DNA of 13,395 nt, taken from positions 51,368 through 64,762 of the forward strand of contig MU631573.1 of the NCBI GenBank assembly GCA_026770615.1, in the 5' to 3' direction. The notes under the pieces are model-generated. The model was not told the origin of the DNA and did not search any database. It was given only the letters and a program-made list of their open reading frames with translations. The DNA is from Pavlovales sp. CCMP2436 (Eukaryota > Haptophyta > Pavlovophyceae > Pavlovales). Below are positions 1 through 6,037 of the stretch, piece by piece (position 1 is the stretch's first letter; each line of letters begins with the position of its first letter). The position numbers were made by a program, and so were the translations under genes.

Positions 1-113
1 GGGCGTGGTCCGGGGGGGGGGGCGAAGCACGAGTTTCTTCGAACCACACACACACATATTGTCATTTATTTCCCACCTGCCAAGTTGCCCGTCCGCAGCG
101 ACCCCCCCCGCGA

Positions 114-278
114 GCGCCCCCACCACCTCTGCGGCCGCTATCCAAAGAGATCTGCCTAGCACTGTTGTTGTTGTTGTTTTTATTGGTGTCATTGCTTGCA
201 AAAAGAAGAAGAAAAAAAGCGCCCCCACCACTTCTGTTGCCGCTGTCCAAAAAGAATTAAAAGATCCGCCGAGCACTG
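114..278. repeat. Diverged 105-bp direct duplication (two units)
   Basis: Two related blocks, about 114-164 and 219-278, share the pattern GCGCCCCCACCAC-TCTG, CCGCT-TCCAAA and GAGCACTGT or TAGCACTGT. They are separated by a GTT-rich and AAG-rich microsatellite. On the plus strand, inside an open frame at 5-355, the copies read APTTSAAAIQRDLPSTV and APTTSVAAVQKELKDPPSTV. The differences are conservative (A/V, I/V, R/K, D/E), which hints that the frame was once translated, but no family is recognised and the flanks are low complexity. The rest of 1-500 is poly-G/C, AT-rich filler and simple repeats, with nothing else supportable. Confidence 0.55.
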
Positions 279-501
279 TCCATTTTTTGGTTGATAATTG
301 CTTCTGTTTATCACGCGCTTCTGGACCGTGCCTTGCTGATTTGTATGTTTTCTAGTGATCGTTATTTGTTGTTGATGAGAATTAATTAGTTTTACTGATA
401 AAAATTATTTGATGATTTTTGTGTTCTCTCAAAGTCACGGTTCACGTCTGCAGACCTACTTGCGCCAGCACGCCCGCGCGCGGCGTGACGGTCCCGCAGC
501 C

Positions 502-1134
502 TCAACAAACCAGGCCCACCAATGCAATAATTTTGGGAGCGCGCGCGCGGGGGAGGCGAGGGGGGGGGGGGGTCAGCAGGGGCAACGGACCTGCTTGCGA
601 GGGAGCCCGCGCCGACATCACCAGTTCGCCCTCCTGTGTCGCGCTCATTGCCACGAATGCCGACGCATACGTCGCGGCCGCGTGTGCTACGGCCGCGAGG
701 CAGCAAATCGTCAGCAGGCGGAATTGCATCGGGCCCAGTTCGGAAGTGACGACGCCCCCCCCATCCGTGAGCATGTCATTCTGCTTGGCCGCCTGCCGCT
801 GCCATGGCGAGTGCGGCTGTGAGTGCGCGGGGGGGCTCGGCAGATGGTAGACCCCAGGGACTGCGATCAAGTCAGAGAGCGATGGCGACCTGCGCCGCGC
901 CTGCCCGAGCGCGGAGGGCGAGGGAGGACCTGCGGTGGCTGCTGCCGACTCCTGCGCGTCCACCCCGCCTCCTCTCTCCCCGTCTCCTCTCTCCTCGCCG
1001 TTGCCCTCGTCGCGAAAGGCGGAATAGCCCCGGGGAGCGCGGCCGCCGAGTCCCGAGCCGAGCAGCCCTTGCTGGAACCCGGACCTGGCAGAAGCCAAAC
1101 TCTGCTGCACGTGCCCCTGATCGCCGCTCGCCAT
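502..1134 (-). CDS. Hypothetical proline/serine-rich protein with one hydrophobic segment
   Basis: A minus-strand frame is open from 1329 to the TGA at 502-504. The first plausible ATG (MASGDQGHVQ...) ends at 1134 and gives 210 residues. The N-terminal two thirds are hydrophilic and rich in G, S, P, R, Q and E. A hydrophobic stretch of about 24 residues follows near residues 140-163 (LLTICCLAAVAHAAATYASA...), then a short proline-rich tail. This layout fits a single-pass, possibly type II, membrane protein. No family is recognised. The DNA is very GC-rich, so long frames also occur by chance on the plus strand here (419-850 and 823-1434), and the upstream part of the open frame runs into the 70-bp duplication at 1218-1347. 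I prefer this frame only because of the membrane-like segment. It could be non-coding. Confidence 0.3.
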   Translation of the reverse strand: MASGDQGHVQQSLASARSGFQQGLLGSGLGGRAPRGYSAFRDEGNGEERGDGERGGGVDAQESAAATAGPPSPSALGQARRRSPSLSDLIAVPGVYHLPSPPAHSQPHSPWQRQAAKQNDMLTDGGGVVTSELGPMQFRLLTICCLAAVAHAAATYASAFVAMSATQEGELVMSARAPSQAGPLPLLTPPPPRLPRARAPKIIALVGLVC

Positions 1135-1217
1135 CTTGTCCGCGCCCCAGCTTCGCTGCGTGATCACGTTCAGGGTGTGGGTCCCGGGTGCTGGCCAGTG
1201 TTGCGTACCGCGCTGCC

Positions 1218-1347
1218 CAGAGGTGCTGACCAGCTGCTGGCCCGCCCGCTGCTCGGCCCCGCTGCTCGGCCCTCCCTCAGTGCTGTCCAGAGGTGGCGAC
1301 CAGCTGCTGGCCCGCCCGCTGCTCGGCACCGCTGCTCGGCCCTCCCT
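1218..1347. repeat. 70-bp spaced direct repeat (two copies)
   Basis: About 60 bp starting CAGAGGTG and ending CCCTCCCT occurs at 1218-1277 and again at 1288-1347. Period is 70 bp with only a few differences (GCTGACC/GCGACC, GGCCCCG/GGCACCG). Each copy contains an internal GCTGCTCGGC duplication. This is a recent local duplication in GC-rich DNA. Confidence 0.85.
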
Positions 1348-1504
1348 GCAGCTGCAGAGTCCGCTCAGCCCAATGTAATATACCGTAGCCCGCGCATGTG
1401 TCCTTCCTCCATTAGTGAATCAAAAGTTAGTTAGCCTTGAGCAGGGGAGTGCTTCCTGCCTTGAGCAAGGCAGCGCAGATTGCTCTGCGCGGCGTTCCAG
1501 CACC

Positions 1505-1681
1505 AGATCGGTCAGCGAGGAATTTGTTGACGGCGTATCGGGCCGTCGACGTGGGTCGGAAGTGGTGCCACCTTCCCCATCTCGCTGGTCCAGATCGGTC
1601 AACGAAGAAAACGTTGACAGCGGATCGGGCCGTCGACGTGGGTTGGAAGTAGTGTGCCTCCTTCCCCATCTCGTCGGTCCG
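1505..1681. repeat. Two-copy 87-bp tandem duplication
   Basis: Unit 1 (1505-1591) and unit 2 (1592 to about 1681) both start AGATCGGTCA, share GATCGGGCCGTCGACGTGGG near the middle, and end CTTCCCCATCTCG then GGTCC. They are clearly homologous with scattered substitutions and small indels. Short open frames cross them on both strands, but the doubling inflates those frames and no protein is recognised. Confidence 0.85.
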
Positions 1682-1690
1682 TACAAATGC

Positions 1691-1800
1691 GTGTCGCGGG
1701 CAATAAGAAGGGTGAATTTTAAGCTTGAGGCTGAGCTTCTTAGCAAATTACATACAAACAATGCTTAAATTTGCTTAAATTACATACAAATAATGCAAAA
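1691..1800. repeat. Inverted partner of the minisatellite plus a short direct repeat
   Basis: The 19-mer GTGTCGCGGGCAATAAGAA at 1691-1709 is the exact reverse complement of a segment of the downstream minisatellite (1923-1941 and 1969-1987). It is followed by a direct repeat, AAATTACATACAAA(C/T)AATGC, seen twice about 31 bp apart near 1745 and 1776. A fragment of the minisatellite unit therefore sits in opposite orientation about 120 bp upstream of the array. Confidence 0.75.
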
Positions 1801-1810
1801 ATACGAGGTT

Positions 1811-1994
1811 CAGCTTCTTAACACTACGGATTCTTATAGTCCGCGACACCCTATAGCAGCTTCTTAACACTACGGATTCTTATTGTTCGCGACACCCTAT
1901 AGCAGCTTCTTAACACTACGGATTCTTATTGCCCGCGACACCCTATAGCAGCTTCTTAACACTACGGATTCTTATTGCCCGCGACACCCTGTAG
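1811..1994. repeat. 46-bp minisatellite, four units
   Basis: Four contiguous units begin CAGCTTCTTAACACTACGG at 1811, 1857, 1903 and 1949, an exact 46-bp period. Units 1-3 end in CGCGACACCCTATAG and the last ends CCCTGTAGC. The main variable site is the TTATAGTC, TTATTGTT or TTATTGCC segment in the middle, so units 3 and 4 are closest to each other. No coding capacity is apparent. Confidence 0.95.
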
Positions 1995-1996
1995 CT

Positions 1997-2257
1997 TTAC
2001 CGCGCGATGATAATTTGTGAGCCAAATTTGCATTCAATAATTATTATAAGGAAATAACATATTATAAGAAAAAAAAATAGGAGAAGAAATAAGCAAATTA
2101 CAGGGGCGCGTAAATACGTAAAAATTCCATGGAATTCTTCATTGCCAAAAGGCGCTTTGATGCGTCGAACTGTGTCGCGAGGAATTCCGAAACGAGGAAG
2201 TACCGGTGTCATCCCCTCTAATTTGCGCAGAAACGAAATGTAATGCCACGCGTACAA
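1997..2257 (-). pseudogene. Coding-looking remnant, unknown protein
   Basis: An 86-residue frame reads towards the minisatellite. Its first 50 residues (…HYISFLRKLEG…, PRFGIPRDTVRRIKAPFG, EEFHGIFTYLRA) have balanced composition and look like real protein. The last 35 residues are almost all I, L, F and come from AT-rich DNA next to the repeat, so they may be read-through past the original coding end. It lies back to back with the broken plus-strand gene at 2287, separated by about 30 bp of AT-rich DNA that could have held a shared promoter. No family is recognised. It may be a gene fragment or a chance frame. Confidence 0.3.
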
Positions 2258-2286
2258 CGCATAATTATTATATGCGCTACACCAAA

Positions 2287-2720
2287 TGGCTGCGCGCCCG
2301 CCCGCTCATCCGTACGCCATTGGCGCCATGTTGCTGACGGCGATATTCTTCGCGGTCCGGTGGCAGGCCCTCGACGTGTACTTTAATCTGAAGATATCTC
2401 AGGTATTTTAATCATCCCGGGCTGCGCGTTCTACTTGGGGCTCTACCTCGTGCTCAATACGATTGCAAAATACGCGCATTTGAAATCGGCGATCATCACC
2501 ACAGGCGTCTGGCTAAGCACGTGTGTGCCGATCTAGGGGAGTATCAACTACCTGTACATGCGCTTGCAATCCTCGTCTAGAAGTTTCTTCTCGCGCTTGG
2601 TGCTGTCGGATAGCGCCATGCGCGATGCGATCATCGACGTGTCCCACACGGCCTTGTTCACAGTTTGCTCGGCCATCATGGCCTCGAAATCGGCAATGAG
2701 CTCGAGCTTCTATACGTTTC
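2287..2720 (+). pseudogene. Broken multi-pass membrane protein gene
   Basis: Starting at the ATG at 2287 (MAARPPAHPYAIGAMLLTAI...), the frame gives one membrane segment and stops at a TAA near 2409. One base off, it resumes with IIPGCAFYLGLYLVLNTIAK, a third segment (AIITTGVWLSTCVPI), an in-frame TAG near 2534, then a hydrophilic loop and a fourth segment (...DVSHTALFTVCSAIMAS) up to about 2712. Correct-looking protein continues across one frameshift and one stop, and base composition is GC-rich with coding-like third positions, so this is a decayed gene encoding about four membrane spans. Its 3' part is lost where dispersed repeat R1 copy A begins at about 2722. The family is not recognised. 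A viral envelope-type protein or a host multi-pass protein are both possible. Confidence 0.5.
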
Positions 2721-2721
2721 T

Positions 2722-2884
2722 AGTTAAACGTCCGTCCCCGAGAGGATCTCACCGGATTTAAGTGTTGAAAAACACTCAGATGCAGGGATCCACCCCGAGC
2801 ACACGGATACTGTCCCCACCGCTGATCAGTTCAGCCACACGACGATCGACGACTGACGACTCTCGACTGGCGCACTGACCGACC
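2722..2884 (-). repeat. Dispersed repeat R1, copy A
   Basis: About 160 bp that recurs in opposite orientation at 8501-8654 and 9496-9618. Read on the minus strand, the shared landmarks in order are: GGTCAG-GCG-CAGTC; GAGAGTCGTCA; CTGATCAGCGGTGGGGACAG; TATCCGTGTGC; GGATCCCT; GAGTGTTTTTCAACACT (a hairpin); and GGGGACGGACGTTTAACT at the end. It cuts off the membrane-protein remnant on its left and abuts the 3' side of the F1 retroelement fragment on its right. It could be a SINE, a 3' tail shared with a larger retroelement, or a long terminal inverted repeat of a DNA transposon. Confidence 0.8.
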
Positions 2885-3276
2885 TCCATTGCTCTCCCTC
2901 ACGTCGTTTGAAAATGCAGCACCGTCTGCGAGCGCGGCCCACCTTCGCGCATCCCAAACATTACTTACTTCCTCGCTAGCCGGGCTCGCATATGTTGAGA
3001 TTTTTGCCCCGGGGGGCAGAAACCACAAATATGCGCGGCTTATTTGCTGGCCCATTCTATCCCACCCCTTGACGGGGGTGGGCCTCGGGCGCAGGACTTT
3101 TGGGTTGCGTGGTGTGGCGGGCTTGCCGGCTCATGTTTGCGTTTTGAAGACTTTGAGCTTGCTGGCTCATGTTTGGTTTTAGGTTTTTTGTCGCCCGAGT
3201 GGTGTGACAGCGTGGGTGACTGGCCGGTTTCAAGGGCCCGTTTGGTTGCTAAGCGCAGTGTGCGTGAGTAGTGCAT
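2885..3276 (-). pseudogene. Likely C-terminal and 3' part of non-LTR fragment F1
   Basis: Downstream of the proline-rich part of F1, a minus-strand frame at 3040-3276 encodes 78 basic residues. They include a short internal repeat (KTKHEPASSKSSKRKHEPAS) created by a DNA duplication of GCTTGC-GGCTCATGTTT near 3120 and 3158. This looks like the basic tail, or early 3' untranslated part, of the same element. Between 2885 and 3040 I see no convincing coding, only a small palindrome (TGCCCCGGGGGGCA) at about 3006-3019. The assignment to F1 rests on position and orientation, not on a recognised domain. Confidence 0.3.
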
Positions 3277-3384
3277 GAATATGACGGACTTGTCATGGAT
3301 CAGTGCATGTATGCGTGACGGGCCTGCTGCGGATTCGTGGTTTATGGTGGGACTGGCTGCTCCTGGTAGTTATGAGGTTTTGGT

Positions 3385-4350
3385 TCAAGACGGTCTCTGG
3401 TTGCGTGTTTCTACGTTTGATGTGCGTGAGCGTTGCTGGCCTCGGCTGAGCCTGAGGGTGGGCTTAGGCTGCATGGAGGGTATGGTCGGGTTTACACCTG
3501 TTAATGAATCTCCATTATTCGTAGGTTGGTTGCGCATCAGGCAACTTCGTTTGGCAGGGGTGGTCAGTGCACTGGTGTCCGTTGGGGGCATGGGCTCTTG
3601 CTTTATAGGTGGTATGGCCGTTGGGGATATGGGCGCATACTGAGCGATGCTGTCCGTTAGGGGTATGGGTTCATACCGCAGAAATGGTATTGCCGCTGGT
3701 GCCTCGTTTGGGCGATACTGTCCGTAGGGGGTATGGGCTCGTATTGTATAGGTGGTATGGCTGCTGGTGCTGTGTTTTGATTCAGTTTCCTTGCTGCCCG
3801 CTCGGCTGTCTGGATGGCCCAAATGGCTACCTTAAACTTATACGCGTCGTATAGAGATATATTGTCCTTGGTTGACGCCGCTGATGCTTCGATTGCCGCT
3901 TCGCGTGACTTGTGCATGCTGAGGCTATGGCGTAGGAGAGTGTAGTGTAAGTCGCCGGGCTTGGGTGCGTCATCGCTGTCGACGTTTTTCTTTCTGAGCT
4001 CTTCTTTGACACATAATCCTACCCTTCCGGTGAAGTAGTCCGGCCGAGATATCATGTGTGTCGCCATTCATTTTGATTTGGCGGGTCCCAGGCGCGGGAA
4101 CAGTTCCTTACAGAGGGAGCGGTGGAGGTCGTGGCGGTGCTTTTCCGTTGACGAACGCTCGTGGTATAAGTGATGCTTTGTGTCTTGTGAGTTGAGTGCT
4201 TTGCATAGAGGACAGATGAGGCCCATTGTTTCGGACTTTCCGTCAGTGGGCAGTACCCCCAATCTGTAGTCCAAGGATGTGCGGCGTGTTCTGCCGGTTA
4301 TCAATCATACCCGCAGTTCATATAGCTTATATATTCGGGTGCAAATTGAG
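3385..4350 (-). pseudogene. Non-LTR retrotransposon fragment F1: zinc finger and C-terminal region
   Basis: Reading on the minus strand from about 4350, one frame runs past a TGA (4305-4307) and a second TGA (4068-4070) to 3657. It contains CPLC (about 4222-4235), then DTKHHLYHE, then SRPDYFTGRV just after the second stop. A Cys2-His-Cys finger after the reverse transcriptase is typical of non-LTR element ORF2 proteins. The fourth ligand is lost (HLYHERS, where sister fragment F3 has HLFRECP). Downstream is a repeated motif (AAIPPIQYEPIPPTDSIAQ), with a frameshift near 3700-3740 continuing in another frame to 3385. The reverse transcriptase itself is absent, so this is a 5'-truncated, dead copy. 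F3 (10985-11520) aligns with it around the finger and the PDY-TGR motif. Confidence 0.6.
3577..3785. repeat. Degenerate 68-75-bp tandem repeat encoding a proline-rich motif
   Basis: Three units start GTCCGT at 3577, 3652 and 3720 and share GGGGGTATGGG or a close variant, then ATAGGTGGTATGG-CG/TG-TGG. On the minus strand they encode copies of a roughly 22-residue motif around YEPIPPTDSIAQ (EPIPLTDSIAQ and EPMPPTDTSAL in the others). Because the motif is kept at protein level, the expansion probably happened while the F1 element was coding. Confidence 0.75.
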
Positions 4351-4377
4351 CCGACTTCGCGCCGCTGTCGACGCATG

Positions 4378-4675
4378 CTAGATCGCGGAGAGCGCGTCCT
4401 CGGTGCGCTGCGAATTCGCGATCTTGTCGGGCCGCTTGTCCTGCACAGTGTTCGGCACATTTGCTCGCGAATGGCAAGCGTGCTCGCTCACCTTCAAAAA
4501 GATGCATTAGACCAATTAGTTTAACTCACTGTTCGGACAGTTCAGGACGCCATGGGACAACCTGACCCAGCAAGACTAGGCAAATAGCCACGACCAGGCC
4601 GTCCCTGCCGAAATAAAACGTGGTCACCAGAAGCAGGCCCACATGCACAAAAATATTCGTGGTACAGAAAAGCAT
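4378..4675 (-). pseudogene. Possible membrane protein C-terminus, broken
   Basis: From the ATG at 4675 the minus strand encodes 49 residues up to a TGA at 4526. It has two hydrophobic segments (FVHVGLLLVTTFYF and LVVAICLVLLGQVV) joined by the short charged loop GRDG, which looks like a membrane hairpin. After a frame change, a hydrophilic tail can be read (NVPNTVQDKRPDKIANSQRT...) to a TAG at 4378. The pattern fits the last spans and cytoplasmic tail of a multi-pass protein. Caution: the plus strand of 4600-4750 also has an open, hydrophilic frame, and hydrophobic antisense readings of such DNA are a known artefact. The family is not recognised. Confidence 0.3.
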
Positions 4676-4749
4676 TAATTATCACAGGAGATATTATAGG
4701 CAACAAAAACAAAGAACAATATCACCTACAAGGCTGATGGGGTTTTAAT

Positions 4750-5130
4750 AATACATACACACGTACCGTGACGACAACTGGCGCAGCCACAATGCCGACC
4801 GGGGCGCACGCCTCGGCCGCGGTGGTCGCGGCGGCCGCGGCGGACAGGGCACACGCACCTAAATGGACGTGAGCGTTGTGTGTGGGGGGGGGAGGGGGGG
4901 GGGAACCTGTGGTAATTGCTACGAGTTCACCACCAACCTCACCTCTACCACCACCATCCCTGCTGCCAGGACTAACGTCTGACGTCAACCAAGTCAGTGA
5001 GTGAACAACACCTGTTGAACCATGCTGAGCCGCTATATATATATATTTATGATAGGGATTCAAGCTGGCGTCTGACTGTTCTGGTTGTTGTGCTGGTCTA
5101 AGCGCTGCGTCATATAGAATACATACACAC
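4750..5130. mobile_element. Probable retroposon insertion with 13-bp flanking repeat
   Basis: AATACATACACAC occurs at 4750-4762 and at 5118-5130, flanking about 355 bp. That interval includes R2 copy 1 (4943-5047), a GC-rich block (4780-4860) and poly-G runs (4886-4911). If this is a target-site duplication, removing the insert joins 4762 directly to AAAAG and the ATG at 5136, the first Met of the F2 fragment. The 13-mer is low complexity, and the R2 tail does not abut the right repeat, so a composite insertion or coincidence is possible. Confidence 0.35.
4943..5047 (+). repeat. Dispersed repeat R2, copy 1, with (TA) tail
   Basis: Starts CTCTACCACCACCATCCCTG, runs through CTGCCAGGACTAACGTCTGACGTC and AACACCTGTT-AACCATGCTGAGCCGC, and ends in (TA)n. 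It is about 95 percent identical by eye to copy 2 at 5177. The orientation given places the TA tail at the 3' end, as in a retroposon. On the opposite strand, GGCTCAGCATGG and GGTCGACGTC resemble RNA polymerase III A and B boxes, but they point away from the tail, so that resemblance is not trusted. Confidence 0.85.
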
Positions 5131-5159
5131 AAAAGATGGTCGATACCTTGAGGCAATTT

Positions 5160-5338
5160 TGTGTAATAGCGGACAACTCTACAACCACCATCCCTGCTGC
5201 CAGGACTAACGTCTGACGTCGACCAAGTCAGTGAGTGAACAACACCTGTTCAACCATGCTGAGCCGCTATATATATATATATACATATAATATATATATA
5301 TAGATATATGGATATTATATATGTATATATATATATAT

Positions 5339-5408
<70 letters not shown>

Positions 5409-5420
5409 AATAGCGGACAA
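5160..5420 (+). mobile_element. R2 retroposon insertion flanked by a 17-bp target-site duplication
   Basis: TGTGTAATAGCGGACAA stands at 5160-5176 and again at 5404-5420. Between them lies R2 copy 2, starting CTCTACAACCACCATCCCTG at 5177 immediately after the left repeat. It ends in a long TA and GT microsatellite that meets the right repeat directly. Exact flanking repeats, a fixed start sequence and a simple-repeat tail are the marks of target-primed retroposition. Removing one repeat plus the insert restores an open frame through the site. Confidence 0.85.
5268..5407. repeat. (TA)n / (GT)n microsatellite tail of R2 copy 2
   Basis: About 130 bp of TA dinucleotides with a few interruptions (ACATATAA, GATATATGG, ACACATA) ending in (GT)n. 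The track is much longer than in copy 1, so it has expanded after insertion. All open frames across it are artefacts. Confidence 0.95.
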
Positions 5421-5981
5421 ACAACAAGAGGTCCTGCCTTACCACCCAGGAGCGGTCCTAAAAAATGACGAACAGGACGACGAGTCCACTCTTCAACTGG
5501 CAAGGGACCCGTATCGACCCACAATAGCATCCCTTAGAATGATGACCATCCCGCAATTAGAACTCTACAATAGCGAACTCAGAAAACGCATGGCGATACG
5601 CTACGCCAATTGCGAAGGAGCTCAAAAAGTAGCCAACAAAGCAGCGGATGACAGAATTCAAGATGCAATCAACACAGGCCTATTTCGAGGTTGCCACTAA
5701 CAATGCAAGAAAGTTCCTCTACCCACGATCTCTGCAGCAAGGGGTACACATGTTAAAACATCCGACAACAAATAAAGTCACAACAAAGCCAAAAGAAGTT
5801 ATCAGTTTAGCTACAGACTACACTCGAACACTACTAGGCAAAACCCCTCCCCCCCCGCCTACGGGCAAAGCATGGCAAGATCCAAGTGAATGGACTGACC
5901 TGACTAAACGTTGGACAGACGACGAGACAACAAATGCCCAAGCACTGGCTATGTACTCCAAATGATCTCGTCAGCCTTTGT

Positions 5982-6037
5982 ATTGCTGCGAAAATTTTCG
6001 CGGAGAACGTCACATTGTCCGCGAAAATTTCAGCAAT
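5982..6037. promoter_or_regulatory. Inverted repeat (hairpin) at the start of the EEP gene
   Basis: ATTGCTG-CGA-AAATTTTCGCGG (5982-6003) pairs with CCGCGAAAATTTCAGCAAT (6019-6037): 19 matched bases with one 3-nt bulge and a 15-nt loop. The right arm includes the first bases of the candidate start ATG (6036-6038). The left arm holds a 12-bp palindrome (CGAAAATTTTCG). It could be an operator-like site, an mRNA 5' hairpin, or the inverted end of a small element at the F2 junction. Confidence 0.6.

Larger units (their letters stand above)
5136..5965 (+). pseudogene. Non-LTR retrotransposon fragment F2, interrupted by a retroposon
   Basis: If the R2 insertion between the 17-bp repeats is ignored, the frame from the ATG at 5136 (MVDTLRQFCVIADK) continues at 5421 into the plus-strand frame ending at 5700. 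After a one-base shift near 5650-5697 it goes on to the TGA at 5963-5965. The second part holds a segment (ARKFLYPRSLQQG..., TNKVTTKPKEVISLATDYTRTLLG) that resembles the linker between the AP-endonuclease and reverse transcriptase domains of non-LTR ORF2 proteins. There, a D/T-G/N-V-T... stretch is followed by an eIa-dYf-tLL helix. Neither the endonuclease nor the polymerase domain remains. The fragment is dead: one insertion, one frameshift, and both ends cut. Assignment by resemblance only. Confidence 0.5.

Noticed and set aside
4600..4750. Plus-strand AP-endonuclease remnant (TWSP, LIITGDIIG) leading into F2
   Set aside because: The motifs occur in the wrong order for that family, a TAG and TGA interrupt it, and the same DNA gives a better membrane-like reading on the minus strand.
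4943..5047. R2 as a classical tRNA-derived SINE, from A/B-box-like motifs
   Set aside because: The boxes read away from the (TA)n tail, so the promoter and the tail would be on opposite strands. The resemblance is probably chance.
5206..5530. Open frames across the TA/GT tract on both strands
   Set aside because: They translate dinucleotide repeats (YIYI, HTHT) and have no independent support.
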